Of a DNA stretch of 18,335 nt, positions 6,768-14,589 are shown piece after piece. Numbering within the stretch: position 1 is the first letter of the stretch; each line of letters starts with the position of its first letter. The notes under the pieces are model-generated. The model saw only the letters and a list, made by a program, of their open reading frames with translations, was not told the DNA's origin and did no database searches. Origin of the DNA: Eubacteriales bacterium. GTDB taxonomy: Bacteria > Bacillota > Clostridia > Peptostreptococcales > Acidaminobacteraceae. Position numbers and translations under genes: made by a program. Where the stretch lies: assembly GCA_030625285.1 (NCBI GenBank), contig DAOURC010000003.1, forward strand, positions 1-18,335, read 5' to 3'.

Positions 6768-7787
6768 ATGAAAAATTCTAGTAGGAGAATTTTTTTGTTT
6801 TTTATTTTAATTAGTGTTTTGTTAATTGCTACAGCGTGTAGTGGTGGTACTGATGAGGTAATAAATGATAAAGAGGTTATAATATTTGCAGATGCAGGTT
6901 GGGATAGTTTGATACTACATAATGCTATTGCTGCATTTATTTTAGAAAATGGGTACGGATATGAAACGGATATAATGCCGGGTTCTTCAGCTAATCTACT
7001 TGAAGGAATGGTAGTTGGCGATGTAAGTCTTGAAATGGAAATGTGGCAAGATAATTTACCTGCTTATGGAGAATATAGAGAGCAAGGTAAGATGATTGAA
7101 CTTGGTACAAATTTCGATGACAATGATCAAGGATTATATGTTCCTAGATACTTGATTGAAGGGGATTCGGAAAGAGGAATTGAAGCTTTAGCACCTGATT
7201 TGAAAACTGTTGAAGATTTGAAAAAATATGCTGATTTGTTTCCGGATGCAGAAGATCCTGGCAGATCGATTATTGTAAATGCACCACCAGCGTGGGCTGT
7301 GACAACTATTATTGAAATCAAAGCTGATTACTATGAATTAACTGAAATGTATAATATAGTTGGTTCGGGTACTTCTGGAGCTTTAGCGGCTTCTCTATCG
7401 GCTGCTTATGAAAAAGGTGAGCCTTGGGTAGGTTATTATTGGGAACCGACATGGATATCTGGAAAGTATGATTTAGTGCTTTTAGAAGAAGCTCCTTTTG
7501 ATGAAGCTCTATGGAATGAAGAAGCTCAGTATCCTTGTGCTTTTAAACCAGTAGACGTTACAATTGTTGCAAATCCTGGATTTGTTGAGAGAAATCCTGA
7601 AGTTGCAGAATTTTTGAAAAATTATCACACTTCATCTGCTTTAACTGCAAAGGCTCTTGCTTATATGCAAGATAATGAAGCTGAGATTGCTGAAGCGGCA
7701 GAATGGTTCTTGAAAGAAGAAGAAGAGCTTTGGAAAACATGGGTGCCTGAAGATGTATATAATAAGGTAATGGATGCATTGAAATAA
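6768..7787 (+). CDS. opuAC: Glycine betaine/proline-type ABC transporter substrate-binding lipoprotein
   Basis: A 339-residue lipoprotein. It has a basic N-terminus, a hydrophobic stretch and a lipobox ending ATAC, so Cys24 would be the lipid-modified first residue and the protein is tethered outside the membrane. The body belongs to the OpuAC/ProX superfamily: GWDSLILHNAIAAFI, the MPGSSANLLEGM segment, the MEMWQDN segment, and WVGYYWEPTWISGKYDL with the aromatic residues typical of quaternary-amine binding sites. It should capture glycine betaine or a related compatible solute and pass it to the permease encoded next. The start follows GAGGAGG by about nine bases. In the Bacillus opuA operon this gene is last; here it comes first, and a hairpin after it probably favours its expression. 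The exact substrate is not certain. Confidence 0.88.
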   Translation: MKNSSRRIFLFFILISVLLIATACSGGTDEVINDKEVIIFADAGWDSLILHNAIAAFILENGYGYETDIMPGSSANLLEGMVVGDVSLEMEMWQDNLPAYGEYREQGKMIELGTNFDDNDQGLYVPRYLIEGDSERGIEALAPDLKTVEDLKKYADLFPDAEDPGRSIIVNAPPAWAVTTIIEIKADYYELTEMYNIVGSGTSGALAASLSAAYEKGEPWVGYYWEPTWISGKYDLVLLEEAPFDEALWNEEAQYPCAFKPVDVTIVANPGFVERNPEVAEFLKNYHTSSALTAKALAYMQDNEAEIAEAAEWFLKEEEELWKTWVPEDVYNKVMDALK

Positions 7788-7794
7788 GAATCGA

Positions 7795-7824
7795 TTTAGC
7801 AGACCTTTTGGTCTGCTAAAATTT
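7795..7824 (+). terminator. Intercistronic hairpin, weak terminator or mRNA-stabilising stem
   Basis: TTTAGCAGACC (7795-7805) and GGTCTGCTAAA (7810-7820) form a perfect 11-bp stem with a TTTT loop. Only four T residues follow, interrupted by A, so termination should be partial. It lies between the binding-protein and permease genes, where it can raise the ratio of binding protein to membrane components. Confidence 0.65.
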
Positions 7825-7837
7825 TGGGAGTGGTATT

Positions 7838-8689
7838 ATGAATGAATTTCCTCAATTGATAGATATAAAAATTGGAGAAGTTGTAGAAGATTTTGTAAAA
7901 TGGTTAACAATCAATTATTCTGGAGTATTTCAAAGTATCAAAGGTGGAATTTTAGCTGTACTTTTGAGAATGCAGGATTTTTTAAACTGGATTCCTTGGT
8001 TTGTAATCATTGCATTGATATTTTATGCAGGATGGAAATCGAAAAATTTAAAAAGCGGAATAATCTTTGCAGTGATGCTTTTAGCAATCGGATTTATGGG
8101 TTATTGGGAACAAACAGTATTGACAATTTCCGTTGTAATAACAGCGGTAATTATTTCTTTAATATTAGGAATACCTTTAGGCATTATATCTGCTTATAAA
8201 AAGAGAGTAGATTCCATTGTTAGACCAATACTTGATGCCATGCAGACCATGCCGAGTTTTGTCTATCTTATTCCGGCAATCATGTTATTTGGTTTAGGTA
8301 CGGTACCAGCAGTATTTGCAACAACGATTTATTCTTTACCGCCAGTTATAAGGCTTACAAACTTGGCTATTAAAAGTGTTTCAAAAGAAATCAAAGAAGC
8401 TGCTTATTCTTTTGGGCCTACAACTTGGCAAACTTTAACTAAAGTAGAGATTCCTCAGGCCATGCCTACAATTATGGCGGGTGTCAATCAGACGACTATG
8501 ATGGCGATGGCGATGGTTGTAGTTTCTTCGATGATCGGCGCAAAGGGTCTTGGATATAATGTTTTGATAGCAATAAATAGAACTGATATAGCTATGGGAT
8601 TCGAAGCGGGAATAAGTATTGTTTTTGTAGCGATAATTATTGATAGATTAACCCAATCGATTGGGGAAAAATTCAAATACGATAAATAG
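7838..8689 (+). CDS. opuAB: Glycine betaine/proline ABC transporter permease
   Basis: A 283-residue integral membrane protein of the ProW/OpuAB type. An N-terminal amphipathic part and two helices (about 45-62 and 71-90) precede the MetI-like permease core with several further helices. The EAA loop that docks on the ATPase is recognisable around KSVSKEIKEAAYSFGPTTWQ, followed by KVEIPQAMPTIMAGVNQT. The segment VVSSMIGAKGLGYNVL near residue 230 is typical of the family. It forms the channel for the osmolyte delivered by the upstream lipoprotein. The ATG follows GGGAG by seven bases. Unlike BusAB of streptococci and lactococci, the permease is not fused to the binding domain. Confidence 0.92.
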   Translation: MNEFPQLIDIKIGEVVEDFVKWLTINYSGVFQSIKGGILAVLLRMQDFLNWIPWFVIIALIFYAGWKSKNLKSGIIFAVMLLAIGFMGYWEQTVLTISVVITAVIISLILGIPLGIISAYKKRVDSIVRPILDAMQTMPSFVYLIPAIMLFGLGTVPAVFATTIYSLPPVIRLTNLAIKSVSKEIKEAAYSFGPTTWQTLTKVEIPQAMPTIMAGVNQTTMMAMAMVVVSSMIGAKGLGYNVLIAINRTDIAMGFEAGISIVFVAIIIDRLTQSIGEKFKYDK

Positions 8690-8701
8690 GAGGATGCTTT
8701 A

Positions 8702-9874
8702 ATGGAAAAAATAAGAGTGGAAAATTTAACTAAAATATTTGGAAAGCATCCAAACAAAGTTCTTCAACATCTCAAAAATGGTATGAATAGAGAAGAAATC
8801 TCAAAAACCACAAAGCATACTGTAGGGGTTGGAAATGTAAGCTTTTCAGTCAGTGAAGGTGAAACTTTTGTAATTATGGGGCTTTCAGGAAGCGGAAAAT
8901 CGACTTTGATAAGATGTATAAACTTATTGAATAAACCGACAGATGGAAAGATTTTTGTAGATGATGAAAATATTTTAGAGTTTGATAAAAAAAAGCTAAG
9001 AGAATATAGACAAAATAAAGTAGCTATGGTTTTTCAGCACTTTGGACTTTTCAGTCATAAAAATGTTATTCAAAATGTAGAATTTGGACTTGAAATAAAA
9101 GGCGTAAAAAAAGAACAGCGATATAAAAAGAGTATGGAAATGCTAAAAATAGTAGGATTGGAAGGTTGGGAAGATTATAATATTTCTCAACTTAGCGGGG
9201 GTATGAAGCAGAGAGTAGGACTTGCAAGAGCTCTTGCCAACGATCCGGAAATAATGCTCATGGATGAACCTTTTAGTGCTCTTGATCCACTGATTAGAAG
9301 AGATATGCATGATGAACTGCTGGATATTCAGTCGAAGTTTAAAAAGACTATAATCTTCATCACTCATGACGTAAATGAGGCGTTTAAGCTCGGTGATAGA
9401 ATTGCGGTGTTGAAAGACGGTGAAATCATTCAAATCGGTACACCTGAAGAAATTCTTGATAATCCAGAGAATGATTATATAAGCAACTTTATTCAGGATA
9501 TCGATCGAAGTAGAATTTTAAAAGCCGAAAACATCATGAGAAAATCTGCAATGAAGTTGGGAAGATTAACAAAACCAAAAATTGCTTTAGGAATAATCGA
9601 CGATTCTGACTTTGAATACGGCTTTATCATAGATAGAGAAACCGGCAAAGTTGAAGGTGTTGTCGATGCAGACGACGTGCTTAGAGCGGGCAAAGAAAAA
9701 ATAAGCATTGAAGATGTAATGCATACGAATTTCAAGGCGGTTAATAAAAACGCTTATGTTAAAGAAATCATAGAACTTGCTCTCGAGACAAAATATCCAA
9801 TTGCCGTTCTTGATGACGACGAAAGATTTGTAGGAAGAATCCATCGTGGAACCTTGCTAAAATCTTTAGTTTAA
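8702..9874 (+). CDS. opuAA: Glycine betaine/proline ABC transporter ATP-binding protein with CBS domains
   Basis: A 390-residue ATPase. Walker A is GLSGSGKST (60-68), the Q-loop is Q112, the signature is LSGGM (164-168), Walker B is IMLMDEP (184-190) and the switch histidine is H222. Residues 1-45 contain the N-terminal extension typical of OpuAA/ProV, and residues 278-390 form a pair of CBS motifs (ENIMRKSAM at the start of the first, EDVMHTNFKAV in the second). It hydrolyses ATP on the cytoplasmic face to drive solute uptake. In OpuA-type transporters the CBS pair senses ionic strength, and in several Firmicutes it binds c-di-AMP, which inhibits transport; the same may hold here. It follows the permease stop by 12 bases, with AGGAGG overlapping that stop. 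No terminator follows: the his promoter begins seven bases after its stop. Confidence 0.93.
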   Translation: MEKIRVENLTKIFGKHPNKVLQHLKNGMNREEISKTTKHTVGVGNVSFSVSEGETFVIMGLSGSGKSTLIRCINLLNKPTDGKIFVDDENILEFDKKKLREYRQNKVAMVFQHFGLFSHKNVIQNVEFGLEIKGVKKEQRYKKSMEMLKIVGLEGWEDYNISQLSGGMKQRVGLARALANDPEIMLMDEPFSALDPLIRRDMHDELLDIQSKFKKTIIFITHDVNEAFKLGDRIAVLKDGEIIQIGTPEEILDNPENDYISNFIQDIDRSRILKAENIMRKSAMKLGRLTKPKIALGIIDDSDFEYGFIIDRETGKVEGVVDADDVLRAGKEKISIEDVMHTNFKAVNKNAYVKEIIELALETKYPIAVLDDDERFVGRIHRGTLLKSLV

Positions 9875-9880
9875 AAACAC

Positions 9881-9909
9881 TTGCATAATTATTAATGCGG
9901 TGATATACT
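9881..9909 (+). promoter_or_regulatory. Promoter of the histidine operon
   Basis: TTGCAT (9881-9886), a 17-bp spacer and TATACT (9904-9909) preceded by TGA (an extended -10). Transcription should begin near 9916. It lies directly after the opuAA stop codon. Confidence 0.85.
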
Positions 9910-9944
9910 TATGCAAATTAAGAATTTAGCAGGAGAAGATGAAA

Positions 9945-10007
9945 ATGTTATCTAAAATATCATATTTAATACAATTACATCATCATCATAGATTAAAGAG
10001 TTTGTAA
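9945..10007 (+). CDS. hisL: Histidine operon leader peptide with four consecutive His codons
   Basis: AGGAGA at 9931-9936 is followed by a short frame starting ATG at 9945, eight bases away (an in-frame ATG at 9939 would be too close). It encodes 20 residues, MLSKISYLIQLHHHHRLKSL, ending in TAA. The four His codons, all CAT, lie at 9978-9989. The position 35 bases after the his promoter, the good ribosome-binding site, the run of regulated codons and the downstream alternative RNA helices all match an attenuation leader peptide, whose translation measures charged tRNA-His. The peptide itself probably has no other function. It is too short for gene finders and would usually be missed. Confidence 0.88.
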   Translation: MLSKISYLIQLHHHHRLKSL

Positions 10008-10135
10008 GAATGGACTGAAAAAATGTTCATAGATGCAAGCTCTAATTGCTTTGTTTTAAGAGAGCTTGAATCTATGATGGAAAAGTAATAAATATACTTA
10101 CCATATGGGTTTAATGCCCATATGGTTTTTTAATT
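9984..10135 (+). promoter_or_regulatory. Ribosome-mediated transcription attenuator of the his operon
   Basis: Read by eye, the leader offers mutually exclusive helices. (a) 9984-9994, the last His codons, pairs with 10069-10079 (11 bp). (b) 9997-10006, the end of the peptide frame, pairs with 10034-10043 (10 bp, two G-U). (c) 10027-10043 pairs with 10061-10077 (16 of 17). (d) 10072-10087 pairs with 10095-10108 (13 bp with a bulge and an internal loop) and would be the antiterminator. (e) The terminator stem is 10100-10109 with 10117-10126. A ribosome stalled at the first His codon covers (a) but leaves (b) free, so (d) can form and transcription continues. A ribosome at the stop codon blocks (b), (c) forms and termination follows. 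Without translation, (a) and (b) nest and termination follows. The mechanism is inference from pairing. Confidence 0.75.
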
Positions 10136-10137
10136 TT
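10100..10137 (+). terminator. Attenuator terminator upstream of hisZ
   Basis: CCATATGGG (10101-10109) and CCCATATGG (10117-10125) form a perfect 9-bp stem, extended by one A-T pair, with a 7-base loop. TTTTTTTAATTTTTT follows. It ends 19 bases before the hisZ start, so it can only act as a leader (regulated) terminator. Confidence 0.92.
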
Positions 10138-10155
10138 TTGGATGGAGGAAATGGT

Positions 10156-11106
10156 ATGCAATTTAAAAGTATTTTAGAGGAATTGGCGGCAACTAAATTT
10201 AGAAAAAACATCGAGAGAGAGTTGGAGGATTATTTTGAAGATAGTGGTTATTGGATGATTGAACCGAAAATCTTTCAAAGTTATGATGAGTTTGTCTGTT
10301 CGAATCTTAGAACAGATAGTAAAAAGACTGTCAAGGTGCTTTCGGGTAATTCCGAAGTCTATATATTGAGACCCGATATTACGATGAATGTTTTGAGAAA
10401 GATTTTTAGCAAATGGGAAAACGACAAACCGTTGAAGGTTTATTACAATTCTAAAATTTATCTCAATAACGAAAATTATAATATCAAGGAAATGAGACAA
10501 ATGGGAATTGAATATCTAGGAGAGGATTCGTTATTGGCGGATCAAGAGATGATAACCATGGCTGTCAATCTGATGAAAAAAATTGATCGACCATTTATTT
10601 TAGAACTGGGATCAAGCAAGTATTTAGATAGTTATTTTGAAGAAATCGATGTCGATATCGAACTTGAAATCAAGATCAAGAATTATATTGCAAAGAAGAA
10701 CAAGCATGGGCTTAAAAGTTTATTGAAAAAAAATAATATTAAAAGCCTTCTATTAGAAAATATATTGACTATGCAAGGAGATATGGAAGAGGTTATTAAT
10801 CAAGCTAGAGAATATCCGATGAATATCGGGATGCAAAATGCCTTAAAGGAATTGGAAGATTTAAAAGACATCTTTGCCAGCAATAAAATGATTCCATATA
10901 TCCACTTCGATTTATCCATGATTGCGGATTTGGATTATTATGATGGAATCATATTTAAAGGATATTATTTTCAGTCAAACAAAAAAATTCTAAGCGGTGG
11001 ACGATATGATCGTCTAACGGAGAAATTTGGAGAAAAAGCATCAGCTATAGGATTTTCTGTAGATATGGATGAATTTGTAGGATTGTTGCTTAAGGAGGCA
11101 AAATAA
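10156..11106 (+). CDS. hisZ: ATP phosphoribosyltransferase regulatory subunit HisZ
   Basis: A 316-residue paralogue of histidyl-tRNA synthetase that lacks the C-terminal anticodon-binding domain. The start is ATG 10156, seven bases after GGAGG; a longer frame from 10105 would translate the terminator hairpin and is rejected. Remnants of class II synthetase motifs are visible: RPDITMNVLRKI near residue 72, RQMGIEYLG near residue 115, and SGGRYDRLTEKFGEKASAIGFSVDM near the end. HisZ has no synthetase activity but is required with the short form of HisG to build the active, histidine-inhibited ATP phosphoribosyltransferase. The next gene is exactly that short HisG, overlapping by one base, which confirms the identification. 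Confidence 0.92.
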   Translation: MQFKSILEELAATKFRKNIERELEDYFEDSGYWMIEPKIFQSYDEFVCSNLRTDSKKTVKVLSGNSEVYILRPDITMNVLRKIFSKWENDKPLKVYYNSKIYLNNENYNIKEMRQMGIEYLGEDSLLADQEMITMAVNLMKKIDRPFILELGSSKYLDSYFEEIDVDIELEIKIKNYIAKKNKHGLKSLLKKNNIKSLLLENILTMQGDMEEVINQAREYPMNIGMQNALKELEDLKDIFASNKMIPYIHFDLSMIADLDYYDGIIFKGYYFQSNKKILSGGRYDRLTEKFGEKASAIGFSVDMDEFVGLLLKEAK

Positions 11107-11726
11107 TGGATAAACTCACGATAGCTCTTGCAAAAGGAAGACTCGCGGATGAAGGATTAAAATTATTCGAAAAATATGACTTAGTCTCGAATATTGATCA
11201 AGAATCAAGAAAACTGAAGTTTACCAACAACGAAAAAAATATAACATTCATTTTTGTAAAACCATCTGATGTAATCACATATGTAGAAAAAGGCGTTGCC
11301 GATATAGGTATAGTTGGAAAGGACATTCTTTTAGAATCTGAGAGTGATGTTTATGAAATCATGGATCTGGGTTTTGGAAAATGCAAGTTTTCAATTGCGG
11401 GATTCAAAGAACAATCGATATTCAAGAAGAATGAAGTGCTGAAAATTGCTACAAAGTATCCAAACTATGTTTATAGCATTTTCAAGGAAAGAGATCAAAA
11501 GATTGAAGTGATTAAACTGAATGGTTCAGTTGAACTCGCTCCGATCATGGGGCTTGCAGATGTCATAGTTGATATTGTTCAAACTGGAAGCACTTTGAAA
11601 GCCAACGATTTAGTGGTTTTAGAAGATTTGGAAGATATAAGTGCGAGACTTATTGCAAATAAAGTCAGTTATAGATTTAAGTTCGGGCTTATAGAGCAAA
11701 TTGAAGAGATTCTAGGAGGGAAATAA
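11106..11726 (+). CDS. hisG: ATP phosphoribosyltransferase catalytic subunit, short form
   Basis: A 206-residue cytosolic enzyme catalysing the first committed step: ATP + PRPP to phosphoribosyl-ATP + pyrophosphate. Its length and the absence of a C-terminal regulatory domain mark it as the HisG-S type that needs HisZ. Motifs: the N-terminal LTIALAKGRL and the PRPP-binding loop DIVQTGSTLKAN at 156-167. Its ATG overlaps the hisZ stop as TAATG, which suggests translational coupling and matched amounts of the two subunits. Feedback inhibition by histidine would act through HisZ. Confidence 0.97.
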   Translation: MDKLTIALAKGRLADEGLKLFEKYDLVSNIDQESRKLKFTNNEKNITFIFVKPSDVITYVEKGVADIGIVGKDILLESESDVYEIMDLGFGKCKFSIAGFKEQSIFKKNEVLKIATKYPNYVYSIFKERDQKIEVIKLNGSVELAPIMGLADVIVDIVQTGSTLKANDLVVLEDLEDISARLIANKVSYRFKFGLIEQIEEILGGK

Positions 11727-11727
11727 A

Positions 11728-13014
11728 ATGATTAAATACTTCAACGCACAAAATGACATGGATAAGATTGAGAGACTCATTAAAAGAACTCAGATGGAAT
11801 CGGAAGACATCATAATTAAAGTCAACGAAATCATCAAAGATGTTAGGGAAAATGGAGATAAAAGCATTAGTAAATATACTTTAAAATTTGATGGAGTAGA
11901 TTTAGAAAATGTGAAGGTAACAGATGAAGAATTTAAAGAAGCAAAAGAGAATATAGATCCAAAGTTAAAAAGTTCATTAGAAAAAGCTATTGATAATATC
12001 ACTGAATTTCATAAAAAGCAGATAAAAAAGAGTTTTACATTTAAAAAAGGTAGCGACATTATCTTAGGACAATTGATTAATCCTATTGAAAAAGTCGGCA
12101 TTTATGTTCCAGGAGGAACGGCTTCTTACCCTTCGACTGTTATGATGAATGTCATTCCTGCCAAGCTTGCTGGAGTAAAAGACATTGTAATTACCACACC
12201 AGCTAGCAGAACGGGAAAAATAAAAGATTCGGTTTTAGTTGCAGCTGATTTGCTTGGAGTGAAGAGTGTATATAAAATTGGTGGTGCTCAGGCGGTAGCG
12301 GCGTTGTCATTCGGAACAGAAACAATATCCAAAGTAGATAAAATTGTCGGACCGGGTAATATATATGTTGCCATGGCTAAAAGAAGTGTTTCTGGAATCG
12401 TCGGAATCGACATGATTGCAGGCCCTAGTGAAGTCTTGATTTTAGCTGATGAATCGGCAAACCCCAAATATATTGCTGCTGATATGATTGCGCAAGCTGA
12501 ACATGATGAAAGAGCGGCGTCTATTGTCGTTACGGAATGTGAGAGATTAGGCGAAAAAATTAAAGAAGAATTGAAAATTCAATTGAGTAAACTAGACAGG
12601 CGAGAAATAGCGGAAAAGGCGCTTACTGACTATGGAGCAATAATTCTAACTAGTTGTAAAAAAGAAACCTTTGAGATCGCGAATAGATTGGCACCAGAGC
12701 ATTTGGAAATTCTAACTAAAGATCCTTTTTCAGATTATAAGAAGATTAAAAATGCTGGAGCGATATTCTTAGGGGAATATACACCAGAGCCTGTTGGAGA
12801 CTATTTTGCTGGTCCCAATCATACGCTGCCGACTAGTAGAACTTCTAGATTTTCTTCGGCGCTTTCGGTTGATGATTTTTATAAAAAAACATCTTTGTTG
12901 TATTACAGTGAAAAAGCGCTTAAGGGTGCAGGGGAGGATATCATCAGACTTGCAGATGATGAATCTCTAACAGGACACGCCAATTCTATAAAAGTTAGAA
13001 TGGAAGGACTTTGA
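11728..13014 (+). CDS. hisD: Histidinol dehydrogenase
   Basis: A 428-residue zinc enzyme that carries out the last two steps, histidinol to histidinal to histidine, with two NAD+. Full length for the family. Visible elements are YVPGGTASYPST (127-138), the KIVGPGN stretch (206-211), the zinc ligands Q256 and H259 in AQAEHDERA, the catalytic pair E324-H325 in APEHLE, D358 in GDYFAGPNHTLPT, and the C-terminal GHANSI. It begins two bases after the hisG stop, behind GGAGGG. Nothing unusual. Confidence 0.98.
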   Translation: MIKYFNAQNDMDKIERLIKRTQMESEDIIIKVNEIIKDVRENGDKSISKYTLKFDGVDLENVKVTDEEFKEAKENIDPKLKSSLEKAIDNITEFHKKQIKKSFTFKKGSDIILGQLINPIEKVGIYVPGGTASYPSTVMMNVIPAKLAGVKDIVITTPASRTGKIKDSVLVAADLLGVKSVYKIGGAQAVAALSFGTETISKVDKIVGPGNIYVAMAKRSVSGIVGIDMIAGPSEVLILADESANPKYIAADMIAQAEHDERAASIVVTECERLGEKIKEELKIQLSKLDRREIAEKALTDYGAIILTSCKKETFEIANRLAPEHLEILTKDPFSDYKKIKNAGAIFLGEYTPEPVGDYFAGPNHTLPTSRTSRFSSALSVDDFYKKTSLLYYSEKALKGAGEDIIRLADDESLTGHANSIKVRMEGL

Positions 13015-13016
13015 TC

Positions 13017-14030
13017 ATGAAAAAATATGTTAGAAAAGCTGTTTTAGATTTAAAAGCATACGAAGTAAGTGATATAGATTACTCAATTAAATTGGATGCC
13101 AACGAGGGAATAGATTGGAAGGAAGGGTTGAACAGATATCCGGACAATCAAGCTGTCAAGTTGATAAAAGCCTTAAGCTACATGACTGGAAAGAAAGAAA
13201 ATGAACTTATTGCAGGAAACGGTTCTAGCGAACTGATTGAACTTATACTAAAGACATTTCTCGAGCCTGAGGAATATGTCGTAAGCATTGATCCGACTTT
13301 CAGCATGTATAAAATTTTTACGACTATCTATAATGGAAAATACGAAGGGTATAAATTAGTCGACAATCGATATTTTGACACGGAAGGTTTTATCAAATTT
13401 ATCAATGAAACAAAGGCCAAAATTGTCATGCTCAGCAATCCCAATAATCCGACTGGAAGTTTTATTGAAAAAGAATCCATTGAAAAAATCTTAATAGAAT
13501 CTGATGCGATAGTTGTAATTGACGAGGCGTATATCGAGTTTGCAAAAGACAGTGTCATCGATATGATCAATGATTATGAAAATTTGATTGTGCTTAGAAC
13601 GTTCTCAAAAGCGTATGCAGTGGCTGGAATAAGGCTAGGGTATTTAGCGGCGAACGAGTCGATAGTGAAATATATAAAGAGGGTGAAATCTCCGTATAAT
13701 TTAAATGTTATTTCCCAGGAAATAGGTTTAAAAGCCCTTGAAAATATTGATGGTGTAAATAAAAACATAGAATTGATTAAAGAAGAAAGAGAGAAAGTAT
13801 GGAAAGTACTCGACAAACTCGGATTGAATCCAATTCCATCACATGCAAATTTTATCCTTTTTCAAGGCGACGATAAGTTGAATGATTACCTTAAATCTTT
13901 TGGTATTTTAATAAGAGAATTTGGTGGTGATTTAAAGGGATACATTCGAATGACGATTGGAACTCAAGAGGAAAATGAGATGGTTGTCGAGAAAATCAGG
14001 AGGTATTACGATGAGAAGTGCCAAGATTGA
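13017..14030 (+). CDS. hisC: Histidinol-phosphate aminotransferase
   Basis: A 337-residue PLP-dependent enzyme of aminotransferase class I/II that converts imidazole-acetol phosphate and glutamate to histidinol phosphate. Motifs: LDANEGID near the N-terminus, NPNNPTG (141-147), IDEAY with D169, and the PLP lysine K198 in TFSKAYAVAGIRLGYL. The start is taken as ATG 13017, eight bases after AAGGA. A TTG at 13011 would overlap hisD but is too close to the ribosome-binding site. Its 3' end overlaps the hisB start region by 20 bases. Confidence 0.95.
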   Translation: MKKYVRKAVLDLKAYEVSDIDYSIKLDANEGIDWKEGLNRYPDNQAVKLIKALSYMTGKKENELIAGNGSSELIELILKTFLEPEEYVVSIDPTFSMYKIFTTIYNGKYEGYKLVDNRYFDTEGFIKFINETKAKIVMLSNPNNPTGSFIEKESIEKILIESDAIVVIDEAYIEFAKDSVIDMINDYENLIVLRTFSKAYAVAGIRLGYLAANESIVKYIKRVKSPYNLNVISQEIGLKALENIDGVNKNIELIKEEREKVWKVLDKLGLNPIPSHANFILFQGDDKLNDYLKSFGILIREFGGDLKGYIRMTIGTQEENEMVVEKIRRYYDEKCQD

Positions 14031-14589
14031 AAGGGATACTAGAGAGACTAGTATTAATCTGATTTTAAATTTAGATGGAACAGGGAAGGCTGAAATTGAT
14101 ACGGGAATTGGATTTCTAGATCATATGCTGGTAAGTCTAGGTTTTTATAGCGGATTTGATATTATTCTGAAGTGTGAAGGCGATTTAGAGGTGGATGACC
14201 ATCACAGCGTCGAGGATATTGGGATTGTTTTAGGGAAAGGTTTGTTAGAGGCTATTGGAGATAGACGAGGAATAAAAAGATTCTCCAGTATGACAACGCC
14301 TATGGATGAGAGCTTGGCCATTGTATCGATAGATATAGGTAATAGACCGTATTTGGTTTATAATTTGGAATTCAACAGAGAGAAAATCGGACAAATGGAC
14401 ACGCAAAATTTCAAAGAATTTTTTAGGGCTTTCGCTTTTGAATCGAGGATGAACCTGCATGTGAATCTTTTATATGGCGAAAATGAGCATCATAAGATAG
14501 AAGCTGTTTTTAAAAGTTTGGGAAGGGCGTTGAAAGATGCTGTAACGGTTATGGATGATCAAATTGCATCGACAAAAGGGGTTTTGTAA
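14011..14589 (+). CDS. hisB: Imidazoleglycerol-phosphate dehydratase
   Basis: A 192-residue monofunctional dehydratase that turns imidazole-glycerol phosphate into imidazole-acetol phosphate. The manganese ligands are visible in FLDHML (H38), DDHHSVED (H64, H65, E68) and ENEHHKIEA (H160, H161, E164). The start at 14011 lies seven bases after AGGAGG; the frame is open further upstream inside hisC, but that extension has no ribosome-binding site and no family counterpart. It is not fused to a histidinol-phosphate phosphatase domain, unlike HisB of enteric bacteria, so that activity must come from elsewhere. Confidence 0.97.
   Translation: MRSAKIERDTRETSINLILNLDGTGKAEIDTGIGFLDHMLVSLGFYSGFDIILKCEGDLEVDDHHSVEDIGIVLGKGLLEAIGDRRGIKRFSSMTTPMDESLAIVSIDIGNRPYLVYNLEFNREKIGQMDTQNFKEFFRAFAFESRMNLHVNLLYGENEHHKIEAVFKSLGRALKDAVTVMDDQIASTKGVL

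Noticed and set aside
10105..10155. Longer hisZ reading frame beginning at ATG 10105
   Set aside because: It would translate the attenuator terminator hairpin and has no ribosome-binding site; ATG 10156 has GGAGG at seven bases.
9916..10155. T-box riboswitch in the his leader
   Set aside because: No T-box motif (AGGGTGGNACCGCG type) and no specifier stem are visible; the leader peptide explains the region better.
13957..14010. N-terminal extension of hisB into hisC
   Set aside because: No ribosome-binding site, no family counterpart; ATG 14011 follows AGGAGG.
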